Positions 7,304-14,031 of a stretch of 16,065 nucleotides of DNA are shown in pieces. Where the stretch lies: positions 1 through 16,065 of the forward strand of contig CAZBZS010000054.1 in the NCBI GenBank assembly GCA_964496475.1, in the 5' to 3' direction. Source of the DNA: JASLPR01 sp964496475. GTDB lineage: Bacteria; Chloroflexota; UBA11872; VXNJ01. Numbering within the stretch: the stretch's first letter is position 1; the number at the start of each line of letters is the position of its first letter. The notes beneath the pieces are model-generated. The model had not been told where the DNA came from. It saw only the letters and a program-made list of their open reading frames with translations, and did no database searches. The position numbers and the translations under genes were made by a program.

Positions 7304-8643
7304 GACAGGCGATCCGCAGGCACCCACAATCGCTAACCGTCTTTGTATTCGCGGCGATGATGGCTTTGATCTGGCTTACGGCTACTCCCTTCGGTTGGGA
7401 CAATGACGAAGCTGCTCACTACTGGACTGCCCGGGACGTTTATGAAGCGGGCGAGCTGCCGGGGACGGACGCATTTCCTGGAATTATTCTGCCGGAACCT
7501 CCTTTTGAAGAGGCGGGTCTCTACCGTTATCACGCCCTGCCGCCCACCTACTACGCGGTGACGGCGCTGCTGTTCAACCTGGACCCGTATCGCATCGGCG
7601 ACTACACACCCGGTCTGCTTGCGGGTCGCTTGCTGTCGGGTCTGCTGTACACAGCGGCCATTCTCTTTATCTACGGACTGGCCCGGGATCTGAGTGGCGG
7701 CAATCGGTCGGCGGCGGTGTTCATCGCCATCGCCTGCGCGCTGGTCCCTAAGATGGCTTCGCTGGGGGCATCGTTTACCGCCGACAGCTTCGCCCTTGCA
7801 GCCAGCGCATTCGTTACCTGGGCGACGATACGCGCGACCGCCCGGGGATGGAGCTGGGGCGCGACGGCGATGGTCGGCGCGGCGGCGGCGCTTGTGATCA
7901 TGAGCCGGCCCAGCGCGTTGCCGATTCTGCTTGTACCGGGATTCATGTTTCTCTTGAGTTATCGAAGAGCCCTCACCCCCTGGCTGAAACGAGGATCGTT
8001 GTTACTGGCAGTAGCGGTATTGCCGAACGGATGGTGGCTTGCTCGCAACTGGCAGAATCTGAACGGTGATCTGCTCGGTGCGACCACTCACCTTGACTAT
8101 CTGGACATGCGGGGACTGCCGTACCGCACGAACGAGGTCCACCTGTTCAAAGCTACGGATACCGGATTTAACAGCGTTCACGAAATGCTGCTGGGGTCGG
8201 ATTGGCTGCTCCGTTTCAACACCCGGGTATGGCTTTCGGAACGCTATGACGATGGGAGCGGGTTGGGAATGTTGCTGGCGATAGTGCTGCTGATTGCGGT
8301 GCTGGCCGCGGCGGCGATCGCCGGCGGGGAGTGGAGAGGGGTGACCGAGAGGCTGTCGATCGAGGTGAGAACAGCGCCGCTGCTGTTGCTGGTGGCCTTC
8401 GTGATATCGGCGGGATTCGCTGCGATGAACAGCTACAACGATGGGATTTTCGTAGTGGGAAGATTCGCGCTGCCTTCGCTGGTTATGTTCCTTGCGGCTA
8501 CGACCACAATTGTTTCGCGGAGACCGGATCGAATCGGCCGGCTGGCGGCGCCGCTGCTGACCAGCGTGATGCTGGTTGTGCACCTTGCGTTCTGGGGCGG
8601 ATTCTTGCTCCCGGACCTTCTGCGCCAGATCGGACCGGCCTGA
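7300..8643 (+). CDS. GT-C-type glycosyltransferase-like membrane protein (DUF2142/PMT-like)
   Basis: A 447-residue protein from a TTG at 7300 that overlaps the previous stop as TTGA. A GTG at 7258 would add 14 polar residues and overlap the upstream gene by 46 nt, and is less likely. The first membrane segment (about 11-30) is followed by GWDNDEAAHYWTARDVYEAG (32-51). The acidic-His-aromatic signature fits the first outside loop of GT-C enzymes and of DUF2142-type proteins, where an Asp/Glu takes part in catalysis. About ten hydrophobic segments follow (for example 105-127, 136-150, 178-192, 197-210, 221-233, 304-321, 340-356, 368-382, 397-412). Unlike the 627-residue protein at 2497-4380 it has no long soluble tail. 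It is the last gene of the tightly packed rightward set. Transfer of a sugar from a polyprenyl-phosphate donor at the outer face is inferred. Confidence 0.85.
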   Translation: MRQAIRRHPQSLTVFVFAAMMALIWLTATPFGWDNDEAAHYWTARDVYEAGELPGTDAFPGIILPEPPFEEAGLYRYHALPPTYYAVTALLFNLDPYRIGDYTPGLLAGRLLSGLLYTAAILFIYGLARDLSGGNRSAAVFIAIACALVPKMASLGASFTADSFALAASAFVTWATIRATARGWSWGATAMVGAAAALVIMSRPSALPILLVPGFMFLLSYRRALTPWLKRGSLLLAVAVLPNGWWLARNWQNLNGDLLGATTHLDYLDMRGLPYRTNEVHLFKATDTGFNSVHEMLLGSDWLLRFNTRVWLSERYDDGSGLGMLLAIVLLIAVLAAAAIAGGEWRGVTERLSIEVRTAPLLLLVAFVISAGFAAMNSYNDGIFVVGRFALPSLVMFLAATTTIVSRRPDRIGRLAAPLLTSVMLVVHLAFWGGFLLPDLLRQIGPA

Positions 8644-8659
8644 GAGCGCGGCTTGCGTG

Positions 8660-8665
8660 TATAAC
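8660..8665 (+). promoter_or_regulatory. Possible -10 element (TATAAC) for the aminotransferase gene
   Basis: TATAAC stands out in a GC-rich spacer, 65 nt before the TTG start at 8731. No clear -35 hexamer lies 16-18 nt upstream. If real, it gives the aminotransferase its own transcript. Confidence 0.25.
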
Positions 8666-8671
8666 GGCCAG

Positions 8672-8689
8672 CCCGGTACCTTGACCGGG
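8672..8689 (+). repeat. Inverted repeat CCCGGT-N6-ACCGGG
   Basis: Perfect 6-bp arms (8672-8677, 8684-8689) around a 6-nt loop, between the end of the GT-C gene and the aminotransferase. It could be a leader hairpin, an operator or a weak terminator of the upstream operon. No T-run follows. Confidence 0.35.
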
Positions 8690-8730
8690 TGACATCCGGG
8701 ACCGTCGGCGAAATGTAGGCGACAGACTCC

Positions 8731-9876
8731 TTGCGCGTACCGTTTTTCAAATCGAGCATCGACGAGACGGACATCGATCGGGTGTCTGAAGTTCTGCGGA
8801 CAAATTTCCTGACGACGGGGCCGGTGACGGCTGAATTGGAAGCGGAGCTGGCGAAGTATGGGGGGACGGCGGCGGGGGTGGGGGTGATGAGTTGCACTTC
8901 GGCGATGCACCTGTGCCTGATCGCGCTGGGGATCGGGCAGGGCGACGAAGTGATCACGACGCCGATGAGCTTTGTAGCGACGGCGAATGTGATCAGCCAT
9001 GTGGGGGCGCGGCCAGTATTCGTCGATGTCGAGCCGGGGACGGGCAACCTAGATGCCAACAAGATCGAGGCGGCGATCACTCCGGCGACTAGAGCGATCA
9101 TGCCGGTGCACCTGTACGGCCAACTGTGCGACATGACGGTGATCGCGGACATCGCGGCCCGACACGGACTGCAGATCATCGAAGACGCGGCGCATGCGAT
9201 TGAGGGGCAACACGACGGGAAGGGGATCGGGGCTCATTCAACGGCCGCGTGTGTGAGCTTCTATGCCACGAAGAACATCACGGCGGGGGAGGGCGGGGCG
9301 GTGTTGACGAACGATGAGGATTTGGCGGCGGAGCTGAAGCAACTGCGGTTGCACGGGATGAGCGCCGACGCGGCGGACAGATACACGGGGCTATATAGCC
9401 ATTACGATGTGACGGAAGCGGGTTGGAAGTGCAATCTCAACGATCCTCAGGCCGCCCTCGCGCTCGGTCAGTTGCTTCGAATTGACAGTCTGTTGAAAAA
9501 GCGCACAGCGGCCTACGATCGGTACGAAGTTGCACTCGGGGGAATGAGCGGGGTCGAGCTGATGGAACGGCGCCCGGACAGCCACCATTCCTGTCATCTA
9601 TTCACGATTCGGGTTGATCCAGAGATTCGTGATGCCTTTCTGCACGGGTTGCAGGAACGCGATATTGGGGTCGCGGTGAATTTTCGACCGATTCATCTGA
9701 TGGAGTACTATCGCCGGACATTCGGCTTCAAGGAGGGCTCGTTTCCCGTCGCCGAAGGGATTGGGGCTTCGACGATCTCACTGCCGCTGCACCCGCAGAT
9801 CACGGAGGCCGAGCAAGAGGCGGTGATCGAGGCGGTGCGCAGCCTAAGGACGATTTTGTCGGGGTTGGCTGAGTAG
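8731..9876 (+). CDS. DegT/DnrJ/EryC1/StrS-family PLP-dependent sugar aminotransferase
   Basis: A 381-residue protein, the usual family length, from TTG 8731. The N-terminus VPFFKSSIDETDI is the conserved family start and fixes the reading. It converts a nucleotide-linked keto-sugar to an amino-sugar using PLP. Visible landmarks are the phosphate-binding loop SCTSAMH (54-60), ITTPMSFVATAN (75-86), DVEPGTGNLD (99-108), the cofactor Asp in EDAAHAIEG (151-159), and the Schiff-base Lys181 in SFYATKNITAGEGG. One difference is Cys55 where most members have Gly (SGT.AL). It follows glycosyltransferase-like genes, fitting amino-sugar supply for a surface glycan. Codon use changes inside the gene: G-ending codons dominate to about 9400, then C/T-ending codons become common to about 9560, which may reflect recombination. 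The class is sure. Which sugar and position are modified cannot be told, so no symbol is given. Confidence 0.95.
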   Translation: MRVPFFKSSIDETDIDRVSEVLRTNFLTTGPVTAELEAELAKYGGTAAGVGVMSCTSAMHLCLIALGIGQGDEVITTPMSFVATANVISHVGARPVFVDVEPGTGNLDANKIEAAITPATRAIMPVHLYGQLCDMTVIADIAARHGLQIIEDAAHAIEGQHDGKGIGAHSTAACVSFYATKNITAGEGGAVLTNDEDLAAELKQLRLHGMSADAADRYTGLYSHYDVTEAGWKCNLNDPQAALALGQLLRIDSLLKKRTAAYDRYEVALGGMSGVELMERRPDSHHSCHLFTIRVDPEIRDAFLHGLQERDIGVAVNFRPIHLMEYYRRTFGFKEGSFPVAEGIGASTISLPLHPQITEAEQEAVIEAVRSLRTILSGLAE

Positions 9877-9899
9877 TTACCGGGATGGTCTTAGTAACT
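9875..9899. repeat. Inverted repeat AGTTAC-N13-GTAACT at the aminotransferase stop
   Basis: Perfect 6-bp arms at 9875-9880 and 9894-9899, the left arm overlapping the stop codon. It lies beside the palindrome at 9903-9918, which reuses the same GTAAC/GTTAC core. Four such half-sites occur within 45 bp. Confidence 0.4.
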
Positions 9900-9902
9900 G
9901 TT

Positions 9903-9918
9903 GTAACGTCGACGTTAC
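9903..9918. repeat. Perfect 16-bp palindrome GTAACGTCGACGTTAC
   Basis: Every base pairs with its mirror partner and there is no spacer. This is a form typical of dimeric protein-binding sites rather than RNA hairpins. It begins 27 bp after the aminotransferase stop, and a TTTTT run occurs at 9938-9942. Confidence 0.45.
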
Positions 9919-10016
9919 CCACTGGCCGCTAGAGCAGTTTTTGGGAAGTGGGGTGGGAGTGTGGAATTCGGGTTGCCGAAGTGGGCTTGAAGGTGGTCCC
10001 AGGCTGGTTTTTACAG

Positions 10017-10043
10017 GGCTAGCGGCGGAAGGGGCCGCTAGCC
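10017..10043. repeat. 10-bp perfect stem-loop (GGCTAGCGGC / GCCGCTAGCC)
   Basis: Arms 10017-10026 and 10034-10043 with a 7-nt loop GGAAGGG give the most stable-looking hairpin in the window. On the plus strand no T-tract follows; the T-run lies 5' of it (10008-10012). It is therefore not a standard terminator for either direction. GGCCGCTAG, part of the right arm, also occurs at 9924-9932. Confidence 0.5.
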
Positions 10044-10148
10044 GGTCCGTTCGGGGGTAGGTGGATAGGCCGTTCGGAATAGGTGCATCTGAGAGAGTGG
10101 ATTTGAGCTGCGGGTGTCCAGTAACCGGCCTATTTGGCGGCTGATTTG

Positions 10149-10190
10149 ACGACTCACAGGGAAGCATCCACAAGCTTGTGGTGGAGTCGT
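10149..10190. repeat. Nested inverted repeats: ACGACTC...GAGTCGT enclosing CCACAAGCTTGTGG
   Basis: The outer 7-bp arms at 10149-10155 and 10184-10190 are perfect. Inside them lies a perfect 14-bp palindrome (10168-10181). Nesting makes a folded RNA or a compound binding site plausible. No known family is recognised. Confidence 0.45.
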
Positions 10191-10738
10191 TGATATTTGG
10201 GATGCCGGCGAGTCGGAGGTCACAGGGTAACTTTCGCCAAAAACGGGTTTTGAGCGTTTTAGTGGATGGGTTCTGGATAGGGGGTATTTCATAGCGAGTT
10301 GGTTGTCTATGGGAGCTTTCCTGGCTGTGGAATTCCATGCTGGGGGCACGATTCACCCAGCCGAACATTGGAACTTGGGATTGATTTCTTGTCAAGGATC
10401 ATATCGTTCGGCATCGGAAACTCCGTGTATTTCCGGGAAATGGGTTTTGAGAGGGAGGGGAAAATGGGAGGGGTGGGTTTCCTTCAAAATAGGGTTAACT
10501 GTGGCAGGGAGGGCGGTTGGCTTGAGGGGCAACCCTGGTCAGGCTGAGGTTACGGAGCCGGAATCCTGACCTGCATGCGGGGCGGGCCACACGCACAGCC
10601 TGTTTCTTCGTAAGCAGCGGGCGCGAGGTGAGACGGTGGCACGGGGACGGGGATGTAGGCAGAATTGGGTCGGGGCTGGGAAGGGTGTGGGCAGGCCGGT
10701 TTGGGATGAAGCGTGAGTCCCTGAATCCGGGGAGTGAG

Positions 10739-12031
10739 ATGCGTCGGAGCCACCTGTATACGGTGTTGTTCGGGCTGGTTTTGATGCCGACTCTGACTTT
10801 CGCGCTGGCAGGGTGTGGAGGCAGTCCGGCGGATTCGCCGGACGTGGTGGGGACGGTGCAAAAGGTGGCGGGGACGGTAAGAGAACTGGCTCCAATACCG
10901 GTTGTGGGCACGGTGGAGAAGGCGGGGGAGATCGTGGAGGAATCGGGCCTGGGTCCGGTGGCGCACGCCGTGGTGGAGGACGTGGTGGACGGGGGTGGGT
11001 CGGAGTCGCTGGCGGATGAGGTGGCGGAGGATGGATCGGGGATGCCGGTGGTGGAAGAGGATGCGTCTGAGACGCCGGCGGGGCCAGCAGACTACACGGC
11101 GGATAGTGCGTCGGAGACGCAGGTGGATGAGTTTGGGATTGGGATATCGGCGGAGCGGCGGACAGGCGAGATATTCGCGTTTGTGTCCGACCGGGACGGG
11201 AATCTGGAAATCTACAAGTCGAAGGTGGACGGCTCGGAGGTGGTGCGGCTGACGGATGACGAGGCGGCGGATCGATGGCCGGCGTTTTCACCGGATGGCG
11301 CCTATATAGCTTTCTCGTCGGAACGAACGGGGAACTGGGCGACGTTCATCATGCGGGTGGACGGGTCGGGATTGCAGCAAATCTCTGGCGTAGTGGGAGC
11401 GGACGATAAGTATCCGACGTTTAGTCCGGATGGGAAGTGGCTGGCGGTGGTGAGGGACGAGGCGCAGCTGGTGTTGGTGGAGCTGGCGGCGCCGTTCGCG
11501 GCGGAGGTGATTCACGAGGGCGCGCTGGGCCGGGCGTTCTGGTCGCCGGATGGGGAGTACGTGCTGGTGGTGGACAACGAGGGGCGTGAGGCGGTGGCGG
11601 TGGAACCGGACGGGACGGTGAGGGAGGAGAGAGTCGTGTTTCCGTGCAAGGCGGAGAAGGAAGACAATCACGCTTGGACAGCGCATGTAATCGAGCCGGG
11701 TTCGGCGGGAGCGTCGGCATTTGGCGATGTGCTGGCGGAGCCCTGCACGCGTAAGGGACTGGTTAACGACTTGGGTGGAGGGTCGTTCATGTTCGTGACC
11801 CGGTTCGACGGCTCGGAAGTGAAGACGATCATCTACTTGCAGAGTTTTCTCGCGGTGGGATTTCCGGCGCCATCACCGGATGGGACGATGATGATCTACA
11901 CGCGCCAGGCGGGGGACATGGCGGACACGCGGGAACTGCTGATCCTGGATCTGGAGAATCCACCGGAGCGGGGTCAGTTTGGCGAATTGCTGACGAAGAA
12001 TCAGTTCATGGACACGGACCCGGCATGGTAG
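10739..12031 (+). CDS. TolB-like (PD40/WD40-like repeat) lipoprotein
   Basis: A 430-residue protein from ATG 10739, preceded by GGGGAG at 10730-10735. This start gives a clean lipoprotein signal (MRR, hydrophobic core, lipobox LAGC at residues 23-26). Upstream in-frame starts would add a basic, non-signal extension. After Cys26 comes an acidic, Val/Glu/Asp/Ser-rich linker (27-140) with a repeated VVGTV element. Residues about 143-400 hold beta-propeller repeats with the PD40 signature: FVSDRDGNLEIY, then RWPAFSPDGAYIAFSSERTG, YPTFSPDGKWLAVV and AFWSPDGEYVLVV. Such propellers occur in TolB and in many envelope proteins, and bind proteins or ligands. No Tol-Pal genes are nearby, so it is not called tolB. 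The stop overlaps the next start in ATGGTAG, suggesting coupling with the serine-hydrolase fragment. The exact role is unknown. Confidence 0.88.
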   Translation: MRRSHLYTVLFGLVLMPTLTFALAGCGGSPADSPDVVGTVQKVAGTVRELAPIPVVGTVEKAGEIVEESGLGPVAHAVVEDVVDGGGSESLADEVAEDGSGMPVVEEDASETPAGPADYTADSASETQVDEFGIGISAERRTGEIFAFVSDRDGNLEIYKSKVDGSEVVRLTDDEAADRWPAFSPDGAYIAFSSERTGNWATFIMRVDGSGLQQISGVVGADDKYPTFSPDGKWLAVVRDEAQLVLVELAAPFAAEVIHEGALGRAFWSPDGEYVLVVDNEGREAVAVEPDGTVREERVVFPCKAEKEDNHAWTAHVIEPGSAGASAFGDVLAEPCTRKGLVNDLGGGSFMFVTRFDGSEVKTIIYLQSFLAVGFPAPSPDGTMMIYTRQAGDMADTRELLILDLENPPERGQFGELLTKNQFMDTDPAW

Positions 12032-12172
12032 AGCAAGTGTTCCCGAGAGAGGACTGGGAGGCTGGCGAGCCCGGGGAGCTGGGGTTTGATGCAGAGAAGC
12101 TGGCGGGGGTGGGTAGGTGGCAGGTGGAGGCGGCAGGGGAGGAGCTGTATCGATTGCTGGTGGAGGCCGGGG
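12025..12172 (+). pseudogene. N-terminal fragment of a serine hydrolase / beta-lactamase-like protein, broken at assembly gap
   Basis: The ATG at 12025 overlaps the preceding stop. The 49 codons before the gap read through GELGFDAEKLAGVGRW and ELYRLLVEAG. This matches the start of many PF00144-type serine hydrolases (class C beta-lactamase-like esterases and peptidases), where 'PEELG.D..KL' is followed by the strand 'YR.LV...G...'. The catalytic SxxK would lie downstream and is absent. Beyond the Ns the frame reads YELRGKLL and stops at 12210. If the gap is a false join, the frame would instead continue into VGRGGD and stop at 12281-12283. Either way the gene is incomplete here, whether by real truncation or by misassembly. 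The family call rests on a short motif. Confidence 0.5.
12125..12172 (+). repeat. 48-bp repeat, left copy (flanks assembly gap)
   Basis: It runs from TGGAGGCGGCAGGGG to GAGGCCGGGG, ending exactly at the N run. It has the same length as 12216-12263 and differs at five positions, at each of which the right copy has G. Confidence 0.85.
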
Positions 12173-12182
12173 NNNNNNNNNN
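12173..12182. other. Assembly gap (10 N)
   Basis: Ten undetermined bases. The fixed length of ten suggests a scaffolder placeholder rather than a measured distance. Confidence 0.99.
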
Positions 12183-12215
12183 GTATGAATTAAGGGGGAA
12201 ACTACTGTAACCCGA

Positions 12216-12263
12216 TGGAGGCGGGGGGGGGGGAGCTGTATCGATTGCTGGGGGGGGCCGGGG
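12216..12263 (+). repeat. 48-bp repeat, right copy, G-degraded
   Basis: Identical in length to 12125-12172. The differences are C to G, A to G (three times) and T to G, giving runs of 11 and 8 G. The bases between the gap and this copy (12183-12215) match nothing recognisable. The pattern looks like low-quality read ends rather than biology. Confidence 0.8.
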
Positions 12264-12279
12264 TGGGTCGGGGGGGAGA

Positions 12280-13869
12280 CTAGGGGAGGCGGGAGGCGAT
12301 GAGGGGAGCGAGCAGGTTGTCGACGGGAACGTAGTCGTCGGTGAGGAGGAAATCGTCGCGGCTGAGTACGGTTTCTAGGCGATCGTTGGGGAAGAGGTAG
12401 AGCGTGGAGGGCCGTCCGAGACCGAGGACAGTAAGGGTCGGGATGGCGGCGAAGTCGATGGGCTGATCGGAGGACACGACGACGAAGGTGGTGCGGGCCG
12501 ATGACCCTGCCAGCGAATTGTCGGCGAGCAGATAAACGTTGTCGAAGGATCGGCGGATGGTGCGCAGGTAGGCGGCGAGGAAGTCGGATTCGGGGAAGCG
12601 GTCGATGAGATTTATGATGTAAATGCCGCCGGGGTGGAGGGAGCGTGCGACGAGGTCGTTGAATTCGAGCGTCGTGAGGTGGTAGGGAACGGCGAAGTTG
12701 TGGAAGGCGTCGCCGAAGACAATGTCGTAGGAACTCTCGGGGACGTTGCGGGTGAAGAACATGCGGGCGTCGACGGCGTAGGTGCTGATGTCGAGGTCGG
12801 GATCGATACCCAGGTCGGTGTAGGCGACGCGATAGACCTGAGGGTCGATTTCGAGGACGTCGGAACTGCCGGCGGAGTACATGACCTGCATCCAGCGAGG
12901 GAAGGTGTAGCCGCCGCCGCCGATGAAGAGACTGCGGGGAGCGGGCTGGTCGACCGTGATGGACTGGACGACTTCGGCGTAGACGCGCTCGTAGCCGTAG
13001 CCGAGCTTCAGGGGGTCGTCGTTGTTGTAGGACTGGACGAGCCCGTCGAGTACCAGGCGGCGGACACTGAGGTCGATTTCGCCGTGCGGGTCGCGGTTGT
13101 CCCACCTGATGCAGTAGTACTGGCTTTCGTAATCGCAGGTCGAGTTGAAGGAGTCGGTGTAAAAGAGGGTGAGGGAGGCGGCGATGACGACTGCGAGGAG
13201 GCCGACGAGGCGAAAGAGGTGGCGATGGAATCGGCCGACGAAGATGGCGACGAGGAGGAGGGTGATGGCGACGCCGAAGACGATGGCGCGGGTGCCGAAG
13301 GTGGCGACGAGGACGAAGCCGGTGAGGAAGGTGCCGAGAATGCTGCCGGCAGTGGACCAAGCGTAGATCTTGCCGACAACACCGCCGACGCCACCGAGGT
13401 CACGGACGGTGAGGCTGATGGTAACGGGGGTGACGGCGCCGAGGATGAGGGCGGGGAGAAAGAACGTGAACAGGGTGGCGAGCAGGTTCTGGAGGGTGGC
13501 GGGCAGTCGCCAGCCGAGTACCAGCTCGACGGCGGGGTCGACCAGGCCGAGTACGAGCAGGGAGGCGAGGGAGCCGGCCAGGAAGATGAGGCCGAGGAGA
13601 GTCTCGGAGCCGTGGGTGTCGGCGAGGCGGCCGCCGGCGTAGTTGCCGAGAGCGATGCCGAGGAGAACGACGCCGATGATGCTGGTCCAGGTGAAGAGGT
13701 TGACACCGATGCTGGGGGCCATGAGGCGACCGGCGACAAGCTCGAGGACGAGGGTGGCGGCGCTGGCGATGAAAACGACGGTGCTCGCCCGGACGAGGCC
13801 CCAACGGGTGCGGGGGCTATCGGAATCGGGGGCGGAGGCGGCGGTGTCGGTGGGATTTAGATCGGACAT
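12280..13869 (-). CDS. Fused membrane transporter / spermidine-synthase-like protein
   Basis: A 529-residue protein from ATG 13869. A TTG at 13887 would add six residues, and neither start has a clear ribosome-binding site. The N-terminal half has about seven membrane segments (near 31-49, 61-79, 89-110, 126-149, 155-178, 185-202, 209-226), with LELVAGRLMAPSIG (42-55) typical of this fusion family. The C-terminal half is a Rossmann-type aminopropyltransferase-like domain: nucleotide loop FIGGGGYTFPRWM (315-327), acidic EIDPQVYRVA (340-349), DAFHNFAVPYHLTTLEF (377-393) and the family end TDDYVPVDNLLAP. True spermidine synthases have DSSDP/DSTDP where this has DAFHN, so the second Asp, the catalytic base, is missing. 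Polyamine synthesis is therefore doubtful. It is convergent with the broken hydrolase and divergent from the ABC genes, hence probably monocistronic. The transport or catalytic substrate is unknown. Confidence 0.9.
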   Translation of the reverse strand: MSDLNPTDTAASAPDSDSPRTRWGLVRASTVVFIASAATLVLELVAGRLMAPSIGVNLFTWTSIIGVVLLGIALGNYAGGRLADTHGSETLLGLIFLAGSLASLLVLGLVDPAVELVLGWRLPATLQNLLATLFTFFLPALILGAVTPVTISLTVRDLGGVGGVVGKIYAWSTAGSILGTFLTGFVLVATFGTRAIVFGVAITLLLVAIFVGRFHRHLFRLVGLLAVVIAASLTLFYTDSFNSTCDYESQYYCIRWDNRDPHGEIDLSVRRLVLDGLVQSYNNDDPLKLGYGYERVYAEVVQSITVDQPAPRSLFIGGGGYTFPRWMQVMYSAGSSDVLEIDPQVYRVAYTDLGIDPDLDISTYAVDARMFFTRNVPESSYDIVFGDAFHNFAVPYHLTTLEFNDLVARSLHPGGIYIINLIDRFPESDFLAAYLRTIRRSFDNVYLLADNSLAGSSARTTFVVVSSDQPIDFAAIPTLTVLGLGRPSTLYLFPNDRLETVLSRDDFLLTDDYVPVDNLLAPLIASRLP

Positions 13870-13959
13870 CGGGAGAGTGTGCCACAAAAGCGGGAGTTGA
13901 ATCGAGCAGCGGGAGGGGTGGGAGTGACGGGGGCGCCGAAGGCACCGAAGGCGAGGGGC

Positions 13960-13967
13960 AATATACT
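13960..13967. promoter_or_regulatory. AT island, possible bidirectional -10 (TATACT / TATATT)
   Basis: AATATACT is the only AT-rich stretch of note in the GC-rich spacer between the divergent starts at 13869 and 14032. It reads TATACT rightward (13962-13967) and TATATT leftward (13965-13960). The distances to the starts (64 and about 90 nt) allow normal leaders. No convincing -35 boxes are seen. Confidence 0.28.
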
Positions 13968-14031
13968 CGGCGCCTGGCGGAGGCGGATACGATGATTATG
14001 GAGATCGGCGCCACATCGAGAGGATGACTTC

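Larger units (their letters stand above)
9877..10738. other. Gene-poor intergenic region, 862 bp, rich in inverted repeats
   Basis: No convincing gene is seen on either strand. Minus-strand open frames (for example 9877-10395) give low-complexity, Pro/Ser/Thr-rich translations with no start signal. The region is less GC-rich than the genes on both sides. It contains several perfect inverted repeats listed separately, plus AAAACG-N9-CGTTTT (10240-10260), GCTGGG-N11-CCCAGC (10339-10361) and GGTTG-N10-CAACC (10515-10534). It presumably holds the terminator of the aminotransferase and the promoter of the gene at 10739, but neither can be placed with confidence. A decayed element or an unrecognised RNA gene is possible. 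Confidence 0.55.

Noticed and set aside
5906..7327. 473-codon minus-strand open frame
   Set aside because: It lies antisense to the methyltransferase and ectodomain genes, which have recognisable motifs and coupled starts. Its translation shows no domain pattern.
10017..10043. Stem-loop as a rho-independent terminator of the aminotransferase gene
   Set aside because: No T-tract follows on the plus strand, and it lies 140 bp beyond the stop.
9877..10395. 172-codon minus-strand open frame in the intergenic region
   Set aside because: Pro/Ser/Thr-rich translation without domains, no ribosome-binding site, and overlap with several palindromes.
10539..11291. Minus-strand open frame rich in Pro and Ser overlapping the propeller lipoprotein
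   Set aside because: Low-complexity shadow of the G-rich lipoprotein gene.
10739..12031. Calling the PD40-repeat lipoprotein tolB
   Set aside because: It has a lipobox and an acidic linker, lacks a recognisable TolB N-terminal domain, and no Tol-Pal genes are adjacent.
12125..12263. Two 48-bp copies as a CRISPR-like or biological tandem repeat
   Set aside because: There are only two copies, they flank an N run, and all differences are changes to G. An assembly artefact is simpler.
12634..13860. Long plus-strand open frame opposite the transporter/spermidine-synthase-like gene
   Set aside because: Its translation is almost only Gly, Glu, Asp, Val and Ala, as expected from the antisense of a GC3-rich gene. 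The minus-strand frame has clear motifs.
13928..13956. Tandem GGC(G/A)CCGAA units in the spacer before the ABC genes
   Set aside because: Only two to three imperfect 9-bp units in a GC-rich spacer; too little to call a repeat element.
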